Shown here: one piece after another, positions 39,301 through 51,247 of the stretch
Numbering within the stretch: the first letter of the stretch is position 1
Layout of the letters: each line of letters starts with the position of its first letter
DNA from: Tomocerus qinae
Taxonomy: Eukaryota; Arthropoda; Collembola; Entomobryomorpha; Tomoceridae
Reading direction: 5' to 3'
Assembly (NCBI GenBank): GCA_020055645.1
Contig: CM034546.1
Coordinates: 118,594,375 to 118,658,374, forward strand
DNA: 64,000 bases
Position numbers and translations under genes: made by a program
Notes under the pieces: model-generated
The model's database searches: none
What the model was told of the DNA's origin: nothing
The model's input: only the letters and a program-made list of their open reading frames with translations

Positions 39301-40754
39301 TTAGACAGCTTGAAAAAATATTCGTAATGGCAATTTATAAAATCTCTTTCTGAGTAATTGAAATTACCAACGAAAATTGAGCTTCCAATTAAATCCTCCC
39401 CAAGTCATATCTATAAATTGAAAATAATAAGTTATGTAAGTTATATCATGATATAAGTATGTAAAATGATCATGGTGTTTACCAGATGCAGTCACATATT
39501 CAAAATTGTTGTCCGAAATAACATCGATGATAGGACATACAACCGATTTTCGGTCTAACACAATTTCAGACAATAACGGTTCCAGCCATCCTATCGATCC
39601 AAGGGAAAAATACATTAAATCATAAAATGTAATGTGAAATAATAAATGCAAATTGGGTATCGATTTTTGACATACCTTCAGTCGCCTCAACATGAGCGTC
39701 CAAAAATGTAAGAACAGATCCCTAAAATATGACAATAAAATTTTAATGTAACACTGGAAATACAGAAAATAAGAATATCTATACAAAATGTAAAGTTTTA
39801 CTTTAGCATGCTCGGCACCAAGAAGACGAGCACGTATGAGACCAGACCGCTTTCCGGTCCTGAACAATCTAACAGGAACTGGAAGCTTAGCAATGTAGTT
39901 TTCTAACTTTTCACCCAGAAAATCTCTCTCGGAAGCATCGTCAACTAAAATAATCTCGTTAAGCAATGCTCTGGGAGACCGATTTATAACAGAGTGAACC
40001 GTCCTTAGTAAAGTGGACCAAGCTTCGTTGTGAAAAACAACAATAATCGATGTGTCTGGAAGATACTTAGGATAGGATTTTGATCTACACCTGTACAATA
40101 AATATCCAAAAGAAACATGGTTACTTTCTATATCACGCCAATATAGATATAAACCATTTCATTACTTCATAACCAACTAACGAAAAGTAACTAATGTAAC
40201 TAAAGATTTCTTACCCAGCAAGGCGAACATCAGGAAGAGACCGATTTAGAGAAATGGCATCAGAAGCCAGTACATTAAATTGATTAATTTTGAACTTGTC
40301 GGCAACCAACCGTTCTACGGCAGCAGGCAATTTTACAGCTTTTCCAAGTTCACCAGGTGACCCTGGACTTTCTTTTACTACTGGTGCCGGCTCCCATAAA
40401 TGCAACTTACTTTTAGGATACTTGGAAGCATCATCGGACTAAAAAATATGAAAATATAAAACTTAAGATATGAAAATAAAAATCCACAATAATTTTGAAT
40501 TTAACAAGCGTGATAATAAGTCTTACATGTTTTTCCTCCTCTTCCTCTGCATTGTCATTGACATTGACCAGACTAAAATGATTGTCGTCACTGTGGACAA
40601 GTGGATCAGCAGAAGGACCTTTGGCACTGCCCGCAGCTCCGGAACAACCCGTACCCCCACAGTCGGTGTAATAAATGAGGAGGACAACGTCAATAAGGAA
40701 CCATATTAGGCTTGTAACCAATATAATCTTACATGTTTGCATTCGTATTCGCAT
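36393..40754 (-). CDS. Pgant: polypeptide N-acetylgalactosaminyltransferase (GALNT/Pgant)
   Basis: Golgi type II membrane enzyme that starts mucin-type O-glycosylation by moving GalNAc from UDP-GalNAc to Ser/Thr. Exons on the minus strand: 40754-40527, 40438-40215, 40090-39802, 39721-39676, 39590-39483, 39410-39368, 39276-39099, then either 38739-38559 or 37823-37643, then 37048-36810 and 36689-36393. This gives 610 residues. It has a short cytoplasmic tail, a membrane anchor at about 9-28 ([20 protein letters not shown]) and an acidic stem. The GT-A catalytic domain includes [20 protein letters not shown], the DXH metal site DAH (255-257), WGGENLE (362-368) and the metal-binding His in GHVF (390). 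The C-terminal three-lobed ricin-type lectin domain has CLD...CHGLGGNQ in the first two lobes and CLA...GQKW in the third. Most similar to the GALNT1/13 group by eye; the exact orthologue is not settled, so the symbol is at family level. Confidence 0.95.
37643..37823 (-). other. Pgant: alternative exon 8b of the GalNAc-transferase
   Basis: Second copy of exon 8: also 181 bp, same phases, encoding [20 protein letters not shown], then [11 protein letters not shown] and ending in MFPG. About half the residues match exon 8a, and the metal-binding His and PGG are kept. Acceptor GACACAG, weak donor GTCCTT. Using both copies would shift the frame (362 bp), so the two should be mutually exclusive. 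Confidence 0.9.
38559..38739 (-). other. Pgant: alternative exon 8a of the GalNAc-transferase
   Basis: 181-bp exon, phase 0 in and phase 1 out, encoding [20 protein letters not shown], then [11 protein letters not shown] and ending in MSPG. It carries the third metal ligand (GHVF) and the flexible loop over the active site. Acceptor GAAAAG, weak donor GTTAAT. It is proximal to exon 7. Confidence 0.9.
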
Positions 40755-43700
40755 TGTATATGTGTACTATTTAATCGCTTACACTAACAGAGTAAATGTA
40801 ATTAAAAATACAAAATAACTATGGCCTCCACTACAACCCTATATTACAAATTGAGTTATGCTATTTAGTGGAAAGTTAAAATAAAGTACATAAAATAACA
40901 ACACTATGGAAATCTTGCTGCTATCGGAAAATATGATTTTTAAATCTGTGTTCACAATTTGAAATTGAAATTGGTGGAATGTAAAAAATCCTGTGCAGTG
41001 ATTGCAATAGAAACATTCAGGAGTATCAATGCCGTATAGGCTACCAGTAAATACAGTAAATCATTACCCTTAATCCTATGATTAAATTGTACTACATAAT
41101 TGATTTATCTTATCCATAGTCCTGCCCTTAGCACTGTGCAATCAACGTCCACGGATTAACTTTGTAATCAATTATAGCTGACGTATTTACGCTTATTATA
41201 TACACAAAGGTAGTAAGTATCATTAAAACCAAACCACTAACGAAAATTTATCCCAGTTCATGTATAAATCTCTACTTCTAAGATAACATAAATATTAAGT
41301 ACAAAATTTCTACAAACTATCTACTCCAGTGACCTGTCACAAATAAAATGATCAACTCAATCTATTTAAATATATCACAGAGTCGATATGTTTAACTAAT
41401 TATGACATGTAATCAATAGAATGTTATATATAAAACTATTTACTTAGCTACAATCTTCAACTATTTAGACAAATATCAATAAATACAATTGCAGTTAACT
41501 GACTATGTTTGATTGATATGAAACTGTTAATTCTATAAAACTTTTCCTCACCGCCTCAGCATTATTTAATGTTGTGATGCTATATCGTACCTGAGAGCTT
41601 ATAAATACTGGTTTATTATGTATGGATATATTCCATACTTGATATTGCTGTCGATAAAACAATCTGTATTCGTTTTGATTGAATATTGAACTATTATTTG
41701 GAATTAGACTTTGGACTAGCGCTAACCATCTTCATTTAAAGACTATGAGTAGCACAAATTCGGAACCACGTCGATTAATTTCAATTGACAGTCACACTTT
41801 CAGCTCATTCCCAGCATATTGCTTTTCTTGGCCTTTATAGAAACAAATTTTTGAACTTCAATTCTTAAAGTGAAGATAAGTCCAGTTGAATCTTATTGGC
41901 AGAATTTATTAACTTCGACATCCACGATTCAAATTTCTTCGATGTCCGTAAGCGAGGGGCGATGTATACTGTAGATTAATAAATAAAATATTATAAAAAT
42001 TATAATATTGAATATAGACAAAGATATAATGAAATGAAAAAACCATAAATTATTAATCTAGCTAGTATATTGTTTCTTTGAATACATATTTTTAACAAAC
42101 AGCAATGTAATAAAATCAATATTGATTATATATTAAGCTCCAAGACTGATAATATTGATTTGGCTGGCCATTAATTTTTATGGTTAAGCCAATAAGCCAA
42201 TTATCAGGACATGGACAAGACATTTTATTCTAGATTTGGAAAATTGATACCGTTAAGCAATAAATAATCGTTGATGAGAGAGAGAGTTGACCTCAAACAT
42301 CAACAAAAACAATAAAATAGTGACTTGCTACTGACTTTGATTTAATAAAAATAGACAATAGATAATAATAATTTATAAAAGCTTCGAGTAAGTCTGTATA
42401 AAAATTATACCTCAAGTAGAGACAGTTTTAAATGGTTGATGGTATAATGTAGTTCTCTTCGCAATTAGGACTTTACGACTGATTCTTTTGATTCCGTAGT
42501 TATTGCAGTTGGGGCAGTTGTAGTAGGCACCTGATTTCAATTTATGATGCGAGGCTTCGATTGTGCAACCAAATCGTTGGCTGCGCTGATTGAAATTAAT
42601 ATTTTCCTGAATATTATTGTAGTTGGCTAAAATGGACAAAGAGAAAATATTAGCATACTTACGACTTGTAAATTATACATGTGACAAAACACACAGTTTT
42701 ACTTTTAAGCAGTATATTCCACAACAGTATTGTAAATATTTTAAAACTCATAACTCACCGTAGTCACATTTCTCGGGTTGTAAACACAATCCAATCCAAA
42801 ATTGCTGATAAAAGCAAGCACGTCAATCACAATGTCTAAAAGTCTTCAAATGTCAAGAAATTGAAAACACCGAGTCTTCAATCGGAGCCGAGGAATGTTT
42901 TGGATGTCGAGAATGTTGAATGTATTTATTTTCCACTACTCCAGTTTTATTCTAGTGGATAACAATTTTGAATTGATGTACGCACACTTAGACAGACGGC
43001 ACCAGACTTTAGAGATTGAGAATAATAATGATTGATCTAGCCGACTATTGGATAGGATGTATTTGTCACAAATACGTCATGTACACGTACACATAAGTAT
43101 AACCCTCGTTAAATCCACAAAGCTTAAGATTTCTATCGGCCGGAAGTAATTGAAAACGCCGACCTAAATGTCAATTCCCTATCAATATACCTGATTGATA
43201 CTACAACATAAATGTGTGGTTCAGGTAGTATTTTCAATTTGCTACTTTGAATATTTTATGTACTGGTCAACTGAAATTGCAATTTACTTTTGCTTCGTTA
43301 AAGTGTGGATAGACATTAACCATCACACACAATTCGACAAATGTTTGCTGGCTAACTGTAATTACGAGAGAGCGATATTGGCATTGATATTATTAGTAGA
43401 AATTAGAAATTTAGAAATATGGAATGAATGTAGTTAAGTATAATATGTTGGTAAATTTGAAAGGCCTTGCTATCAGTTATTGTATTGTTGTAGGTTGTTT
43501 TGTAGTAGTATAGATAGTTACTTTGATTGAGCTATTGTTACAAAGATATACCTAACCTAGACACTAGTTTCTAGCTATCTTTATAAAACCCACCTACCTA
43601 GTTTACTAATTATTATTTAATTTAATACTCTTCTATAGTACCTCCCCTAACAGCACAGAATGCAGCTAAAGTGCTAAATCCAAAGTGTACTATAATACTT

Positions 43701-46455
43701 AACACATGTATTAATATCTCGGTCGTATAAGCCGTAGTCTTCCTATCTTAACTCCTTGCTAACCCAACAGTTGTTTAAAGAGAACTAAAATGTAATTATG
43801 TAATGGCTAATAAGATGATGATAATACCGATTACCGATATGTGATTGTGATATAGGTAAAGGTAACAACTTTCCACAAGTTCCACATCAAGTCTGTCTGT
43901 TTGTCGCTGTCGTATACCTACTACACATACACCGCGTATATATCAGTCTGTCTAATGTAGCTGTACTTACGTGTACACCTTTAAAGTCCACTCTAGAGCT
44001 GTAGCTATACGTCTATTCTCTTCTATTAGACAGATTATCCACTTTGTATAGAATCATCTATCAGTTTAATAGTAAGTAGTCAAATGTACAGCCTAAACAT
44101 GCAATCTATTGAATACTAAACTTGTTTTTTAATATTAAAATATCTGCATGCAATGTACAATGTAATTTTTACATAAAACTTGGGCCATTTTTATTTGGAC
44201 GTTACAAGCAGTACCATAATCTAGTTGCACATATAGGTAGGTACCAGAAAATATAGATATAGCATTTGGGTGCATTAGTATTAAATTAGGATCTGCTTAT
44301 GTGGCCGTATGAACTTAACTGTGTGCATATGCATTGGTTCAGGTACAAAATTATTGGTTGCTAGTTGGTACAGCAATTTGTTGGATATGTATTAGAATGT
44401 ATTTTGTGAAGTAAGAAGTGAAGGGGTGATTGATCAATATACAGGCAAAGAGACGAAGATGACTTATTTCAAATAGAAGCGCAGAGTGCCACCTTTCACT
44501 ACAATATCAGCCTTCAACCACCTGGACTGAACACAAGTTCCTTTCTATAACCTTTCTATAAAATGTATCGTTTAAGCACCACTCTATGTACACCACCACG
44601 ATGACGATTCGATGAGAACAGCCTCCCTCACCTCAGCCATGCATTCTCTTAACTTGATTCACCACAACACAGATATCATATTTCTTTGCAGATATTCACA
44701 CTAAACACACAGCAGATTGCATTAGACCATCACATAATAACAGAGTAAGTAACTTGTAGTACCTCTTACTTATTCTGTAGTCCCATTTGGGCTTTAGCGT
44801 TTCTTGAGTAATGAGGCTACGTAATATCATTATAATGGAATTATACACAAGAGATAATTCAATTCTGTCTCATTCAGACAAAAGGGAACATCTGCCAAGT
44901 ATTATACAATATTATTATTGGTAATTGCCAGAGTAAATTGCGTTGATAATAAAATGGGAGATGCTTAAGAATTAGTGTGGTTGTCATTATGAGTTTTAAA
45001 GGTGATTTACCTTGGTCTCATGGGACAGGTGACATTAATAAAATATTACTATGAGCAAATAGGTACTCTCCAACCTTCAGAATTGTCATTGTATAATACA
45101 GCACGTTAATGATGTACAAATGGATCCTTACCGGCCGGCTGACTATGTGGTATTAAAATACCAACTTTGCCCAGCTATACAAATACTTAACAGGGGGAAG
45201 AGATACAATGTTACGGTAGCTACATAAATAATTATTATCGTGATCGTCACTACGAATACATTTACCACCGGATGGATGCACTATAAATAGGAATAAATCA
45301 CTGTAGGTATACATGCACAGTTAGTATAGTACCTGCTGCACGCTCTGTTATAATTACATTATGTAACATAAAATTATAGTTATTAAAGAACTGTTTTTAG
45401 TCTAAATTCACTAGTATCTTTTCATCGCATTATGTTGCCCATATAATACTACTACTAACTTAAACTCGAGATTTAAATAGATGGCAGGTAATAATAAGGG
45501 GCTATAGGCTAATGTATAATACACTCCTATCGATTTGCTACCTATTAATAATGCATAGGTTGATATACATTTTTCATAAATTTCTTAAGTTATTCTAGAA
45601 AAAGTAGACAAAAATGGCCAGCAACTGTTCCATGATTCCACATGTTGCACTAAATTACTTGTTTTTCTAGTTAACATAAGTAGGATAATAAGCAAGACAT
45701 AATATACTTCACATCAATCCGTGGCTTTATGGTTTATATAACCCTATCGTCAATGATATTACATGTGCATTTTTGGTAACTTATTGTGTATACAAGAAAT
45801 GTAACCTCATCAAAAGATGCTTTTTATTTGTATGACTAAGTATATAAAGATAAACATGAAAATTGCACTAGTATAAAACTGATTTTTATAGATGCCAAAG
45901 GTCATTCGTGTACTACAAGCCAAAAATGTACTCTCAGTGTAGTATAGTGCTTACTAGCGTTTTGCCTCAGGAATTTTTATGGTATAAAACTTTTAGATTG
46001 TACCATTGTCCCTATATTTACCTATAATGATAAGATCATGCAGCATAACTACCTTGTAATTGTGATATTGTGAATGCAGTTTATTTACTCAGCTATGCTA
46101 TGTGTGCATAAAACCAAGTTTCCTTATTCTTATCAGTTTGGACATAACCTTCTCTTCATTGCAATTAGCATCGTACTAAAGCTCACCTAACTTACTAAGT
46201 GTCATTTTGACTGACAGATAATATACCTATAATACATAAAGTATGTGAAATGTAATGTATGTTAAAATTGTTAAACCTCACTTAAACTCGTACAAATTAT
46301 TATCTTTTTAAATATCAGCTAAAATGAGACATTAATTAATATAATGAAAATGAATTGTGTGAGTAATGATGAGTTTTAATGATTGGATGATGGTCATTTT
46401 GTACATACCTATAACACATGTTCATGTTATTTAATTGTAAATTGAGACTACCACG
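40755..46455. other. non-coding stretch upstream of the GalNAc-transferase
   Basis: AT-rich. Apart from the splice-like signals around 42.4-42.8 kb, no exon was recognised. CpG-containing patches occur around 43130-43160 and 43900-43990. The 3' part (44-46.4 kb) holds nothing I could identify. Confidence 0.45.
42412..42783 (-). other. possible 5' exons upstream of the GalNAc-transferase, uncertain
   Basis: Minus-strand splice-like signals occur here: donor ACG|GTGAGT at about 42769-42763, donor GTC|GTAAGT near 42662, and acceptor CATTTTAG near 42630. The frame beyond it encodes YNCPNCNNYGIKR, a short CxxC-containing stretch, and stops at 42412. I do not recognise a domain. It could be 5' UTR of the GalNAc-transferase or a separate small transcript. 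Confidence 0.2.
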
Positions 46456-47310
46456 ATGGAATATGGAATTAAATTGTTACTTTGCAATAAGGTTACTCTG
46501 GATGATACTACGGTTATACACATTCTTCAATTTATGGACAGACAGCGTATGACGCATGTAAAAGGTATTTTAATTTAAATATATTCAAGTCAGCATATTT
46601 CAAAGTTTAAAATTCAAGCTCTAATTATCGGGGGAAATAATATTATGGCAAATATCATTAATCGTCATTACTCATTAGCAAAACGCTGATATAGCATTAT
46701 GGGGCTGATTGTACAATTCTCTATTCTTTATATGAGTATTACACCTTACACCACCGGTTATAGTATATAAATGATAAATGTATTGGTTTTGTATCAAAAA
46801 TATAAATCCCTTATAGGGTGACATACGAAAATACGAATAGGATGGTACGTTGTAAATACTTTTGGTAAGGCAAAAGCTTTTATCTCATTAGGCCTTAAAT
46901 CATTTTTTTCAAATACCTATACTTTTCATTGGATTACCCCAAAACTAAATTGTGAATACAATTTGCAGGTTTACATCACAGTGGAGATTTTTTGGAAGTA
47001 CTATATTCGTACCAGCAAACATTTGACTCAGTTACAAGTAAACTAAGATTCACTGTGTGTAACACTGTAAGTATTCTACTTGCTAAACAGCACTTGTTTA
47101 TATTATGGTTCCGCATTAGGAATGTATCTTTGCTTCTCTATTGTATAATAGTTATACCAACAAACGACATCAATTCCAAAATGTGTCAATATGAAACGTA
47201 TGACGTGATGTGCAATAATAATACACGGATTATTAATGCAGGTGACCTTCTCAATTAAAACATACTTTCAGTCTTTCTGGAACTTCCTTTTTAAACACGA
47301 TAAACATTAA
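46456..47310 (+). CDS. hypothetical small three-exon gene
   Basis: Exons 46456-46564, 46969-47066 and 47242-47310 join in phase to 91 residues. It begins MEYGIKLLLCNKVTLDDTTV and continues through QFMDRQRMTHVKG, GDFLEVLYSYQQTF and KLRFTVCNT to a hydrophobic-aromatic tail ending FLFKHDKH. Donors are AAAAG|GTATTT and ACT|GTAAGT; acceptors are TTTGCAG and AATGCAG. There is no signal peptide or known motif. An in-frame stop precedes the ATG. It sits about 420 bp upstream of the LPMO on the same strand, but the LPMO has its own promoter. I do not recognise a family. Consistent phase across three exons argues for a real gene; transcript support is lacking. Confidence 0.4.
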
Positions 47311-47667
47311 GGCCATTACGCATTATACACTGACATGATTAAACATAAATATGTACTGTTTAAAGCTTTTAATGAAATGCATTTCTGTAACCAGTTATGA
47401 TCATGAATGATGTATTTGATACGCTGTGTAGCTGAACTTGGTGTAACGTAAACATAAGCAAATTTTTTATAAATATTTTTTACCTGTCTCCTGGTTGTTT
47501 TATTTGATTTTTAATCGATATCCTGAATTTCATCCTGTACAGTACACTGCGGTATTTCTGTACACGGAAAATATCCTTGAATTTTGAACTGACAAGATAT
47601 GAACGTCCCTGTCACTTTCAGTATCGGTTTGCATTGATTGATTGATGCCACTGAAAACCGAAACACA

Positions 47668-47675
47668 TATAAAAA
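47668..47675 (+). promoter_or_regulatory. TATA box of the LPMO gene
   Basis: TATAAAAA, with a CCAGT initiator-like start at about 47698 exactly 30 bp downstream, and the ATG 35 bp after that. Spacing fits a focused arthropod TATA/Inr promoter. Confidence 0.65.
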
Positions 47676-47732
47676 GACATGTAAGCAAATTGTTTCCAGT
47701 AATTTTTCAGATAGAAAACCCTTAGCTCTAAA

Positions 47733-48567
47733 ATGACTAAATTATTTCTAATTATATTTCTGGTTAGCGTTATTTCGCTGTCAGAATGCCATGTAAGGCT
47801 GTGGTTACCAATCAGTCGCTCTTCGGTATTCCGAGATAGACGATTTTCTCATCTAAATCCAGTTCCGAATTGGGACGATGACGGGCTTTATTGTGGACAA
47901 GTTCACCAACCTGTCGTTGTCAGAAATTGCGGAATATGCGGGGATCCTTTTAGAGATCCTACGCCCAGAGCCAACGAACATGGAGGAACTTATGGAAAAG
48001 GAATTATTGTCGAAAATTACAGATCTGGCGATGTAAGCAACTTTTAGTTCTCTTAATATAAACGTTAACCAATTTAGAATATAATGTTCAATTTGGTACA
48101 ATTTTCAGATAATCCAGACGAAACTTGAGTTCACAACAACTCACTCGGGATATGCAGAGTTTCAACTTTGTGATACAATTCCCGAAACGGAAGATTGCTT
48201 TCAAACACTGGAATTAGTAAACGGGGGTACTAAAATTCCAGTTCCCCGAGATGGCCAACATGACGTTTTCATAGAATCAAGTCTCAGACTTCCCCAAGGC
48301 ATTTCTTGCACACATTGTGTATTTCGCTTAAACTACAGATCAGGCAATAATTGGGGAAATTGCAATAATGGCACATCTGCTATTGGATGTGGTCCTCAGG
48401 TATGACTTCTTATATTGACTTCTTAACATTTATACAGATCGCTGTCGCTTAAGTAATTAACACTATTAAAGATAAGCTAAAATCCATAAAGGAACATGAT
48501 ATTATAAAGTACATTGTCTTTTCAGGAAACATTCAGACACTGTTCCGATATCACTATTTCTCCATGA
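47733..48567 (+). CDS. AA15-type lytic polysaccharide monooxygenase (secreted copper enzyme)
   Basis: Secreted copper enzyme that oxidatively breaks chitin and/or cellulose; the AA15 family is known from arthropods. Exons 47733-48032, 48109-48399 and 48526-48567 (all phase 0) give 210 residues. The signal peptide spans residues 1-19, with cleavage right before His20, which supplies the N-terminal His of the copper histidine brace. The second brace His is His112 (TTTHSGYAEFQLC). Family words NCGICGDP, ANEHGGTYGKGII, NNWGNCNNGT and GCGPQETFRHCSDITI are present; Phe200 of QETF sits at the axial position. Ten cysteines in the mature chain would allow five disulfides. No binding module follows, so this is a single-domain enzyme. 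Consensus splice sites. Substrate and physiological role (digestion or cuticle turnover) cannot be read from sequence. Confidence 0.94.
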
Positions 48568-50246
48568 ACTTCAGTTTGAGTAAGGGAGATACTGTTTTCG
48601 GAAACAAAAATTATCTGGCCATAAAATGACTGCTTGTGAAATCTACCCGGACTCTATGACAGTTTTTGTTTGTAAAATACTTTTTATTACATAACACAGC
48701 AGTGTTTACAATGCTTTTAAATATTTAAGTCTTCTCTCTTTAAACTATACTACGTACGCGTTAAATTGTTAACGAAATGCTCAATATTTATATGTATCTG
48801 CACTCTGTACATTATAACTGAATAAATACATGTTTTATATTAGTGTGTAATGTACAAGTAAATATATAAAAGTATGTGTTCTTTCGATACATAAAATACT
48901 AATGGTTTTCGCAATTCTTTATTTTAATCCTTGTTTTATGCTAATGTCAACTATGAATGCATAATATAAGTAAACGCACCCACAATGGATTAGAATTTGA
49001 TTACTATCAGTGGAATTATCAATAATTTTTTGAAAATAAGCAAATGCTCATAAAACAGGAAAAATATGCCTTTAACTGGAATTGCGATAATATAAAGTAG
49101 ATTGGTCTTACAACAATTAAGTGAGCTTGAGATTACTTACTCCCTATTACTATTATTGGTATGCTATGCACATATAAATACCCACCTACTCTAATTTTGT
49201 CCCCATAAATTCTACTTACTGCAAACGCTTAAATAATTTAAGACCCATACTCCATATCCAACGTCTTGAAGTCCAGTTTACATTACAGTAGTATCGTTTC
49301 AATTATTACGTTAGAATTAAGTTTCGATTTTATGTAATGCATTTACTTAAACTTACTCTGATACAATCTAGGTTGTAAGTACAGCGATCAAGAATTCAAT
49401 ATTTACATGAAAATACTATTTCATTACATGAAGACTACAGTTCAAACTTAGTGACTCATGGCAGTCTTTTTAGGCAACATAATATTATGAACTATGTTTT
49501 TTTTTCATTTTTATTTACATAAAAATGAGATCTAACTGTAGTTATTTCTAATGTGGACTATAATACTAACATTTAATTTTCTTAGGTATGTGTTCTTTGG
49601 AAAATATGATTGATAGTAATATGAATAATGAAAGACGAATAATAATATGATATGTGGTAAACTATAGTTTAAAAATAACCCTAATCCAGTTGGGTGAGTT
49701 GGGTTACAGTCTACAGTCTAACAGTATATAAGAATTACTAGTTTCACATATTATTTTCGGGTGCGATGGTAGACGAAAGAAAAATATTTAATACACATAA
49801 CTTCTGTTTCTGCAGTAGCTAACTGAAATGGTAACTACATTCAGTTTAAAACAATATAATACATATTATGTTCATGTCGTATATATTTATACTTAGCCAA
49901 GACTAGTTTGATCATTTTAGCAAAATATAATCGCAATTTCACAAATTATTTTATACATTGCACAGAGTACACCTACACATTACATTACTACATAGTATGC
50001 ATACTTTAATACTGACTGAAAAATAAGTTAGTAAAGCACGCGGAATTGGATATTATGTATTATTGCCATTAAAATTCTTGTAGTTGAGTAATAAATAGAC
50101 CGAATCAAGTTCACAAATTGACTGAACACTAATAATTACATTATACGGTACATTTTATCAAATCATTTCAGTTCTAAATATCTTCTGACTGTTTATGGTC
50201 TACTTTATAACAGGTTAATATTCATATTGTATTGTAATAATTGATA
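48568..50246. other. 3' region of the LPMO and non-coding stretch
   Basis: AT-rich; nothing beyond the LPMO poly(A) signal was recognised. It presumably also contains the 3' UTR of the minus-strand Mpv17-like gene. Confidence 0.5.
48821..48826 (+). terminator. poly(A) signal of the LPMO gene
   Basis: AATAAA about 254 bp after the LPMO stop codon. Confidence 0.45.
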
Positions 50247-50813
50247 TCATGGTTGTATTCCTTTTCTCGCATCTTCTTCCAATTCTAATTGATCATAATG
50301 CTTCATGTATGATAGAAATATATTCCAAAGAACCGTAACTCCATTGACATAAAGAACTCTGTATACTGGTGGAATTAGATAGAAATTGATGTATTGACAC
50401 GGCGGCCACAGCACCCAGTCAACTAAGTAAACCGTTGGAAATTTTTTTACGAACTCTTTCCAACACTCGCTCCAACTTTTCCCTTCAAGAAATGCCATTC
50501 CAATAAAAAATTGAAGATTAAACATAGGGCAAGCGACCAGCTGATCGATGAGTATTTTCTTCCCAATTGTGGTTTTAGTTCTTCCAGGAAAGTAGTTATC
50601 CAAGTATTTATAGAAAATAAAATGAGGAGGCCCTTCGAAAAGTCCGATGGTAGCGATACGGCAACTTCTGGAAACGTTGAATGGCCCATTTCTTTTCTCC
50701 AGTTTCTGTTCAATTGCGTCACCCACAACGAAAAGTGCACTTCCAGTTAGTGTATTTACGATCCAGGCGTGGCGGCCGTCAAACACCTTCCTTATCTTGG
50801 ACAATATTTTCAT
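50247..50813 (-). CDS. MPV17L2: Mpv17-like protein 2 (Mpv17/PMP22 family membrane protein)
   Basis: Small integral membrane protein of the Mpv17/PMP22 family; the L2 member acts in mitochondria, where it is linked to mitoribosome assembly in mammals. A single uninterrupted frame of 188 residues, the usual length. L2-type features are the N-terminal FDGRHAWIVNTLTGSALFVV and GDAIEQ, then DNYFPGR, KKILIDQLVACPMFNLQFF, LEGKSW, and the family signature VDWVLWPPCQYINFYLIPP followed by VLWNIFLSYMKHY. There are about four hydrophobic segments. No intron interrupts the coding part, whereas every other confident gene here is split. This could be a retrocopy or simply an intron-poor gene. The start at 50813 gives a complete family N-terminus. 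A hAT-type element begins about 100 bp upstream of the start codon and may lie in the promoter. Confidence 0.93.
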   Translation of the reverse strand: MKILSKIRKVFDGRHAWIVNTLTGSALFVVGDAIEQKLEKRNGPFNVSRSCRIATIGLFEGPPHFIFYKYLDNYFPGRTKTTIGKKILIDQLVACPMFNLQFFIGMAFLEGKSWSECWKEFVKKFPTVYLVDWVLWPPCQYINFYLIPPVYRVLYVNGVTVLWNIFLSYMKHYDQLELEEDARKGIQP

Positions 50814-50907
50814 TATTTTTCATTTTCTTATCTTAATTTTGCTATTTCGTCCCGGTCTTTCCTCGCTGAAAGTTGCTATATGCTAAATCACCTGACTGTA
50901 TGTCAGC

Positions 50908-50915
50908 CTCTACAC
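50908..50915. repeat. left target-site duplication of the hAT element
   Basis: CTCTACAC, repeated exactly at 52159-52166. T at position 2 and A at position 7 fit the nTnnnnAn preference of hAT elements. Confidence 0.85.
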
Positions 50916-50985
50916 CAGAGATCGGCATCGGTCTTACCGGCCCGGCCCGGCCCGGCCTTTTGAAGGAATTATTTTGGTCAAATTT

Positions 50986-51247
50986 CGGCCGGCCGGCCTG
51001 TGGCCGGCCATTGAAGTTGTAAAAAAATTTCGGCCGGCCTGCGGCCGGCCAGTAACTACATGGGAGCTTAGTCGGCCGGCCTTCGGCCGGCCAGTAGATA
51101 CATGGCAGATGCATCGGCCGGCCTGCGGCCGGCCAGTAGCTACATGAGACCTATGCCGGCCGGCCTTCGGCCGGCCAGTAGCTACATGAGTTATTCCGGC
51201 CGGCCTGCGGCCGGCCAGTAACTACTTGACAAGTACTTCGGCCGGCC
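50986..51247. repeat. left array of 42-bp palindromic repeats
   Basis: Seven units starting near 50990, 51031, 51073, 51115, 51157, 51197 and 51239; spacing is 42 bp except one 40-bp and one roughly 41-bp step. Each complete unit is two GGCCGGCC octamers separated by 3 bp (TGC, TTC or TGT), then a variable AT-rich spacer usually starting AGTARMTACATG. The last unit is truncated. Confidence 0.9.
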
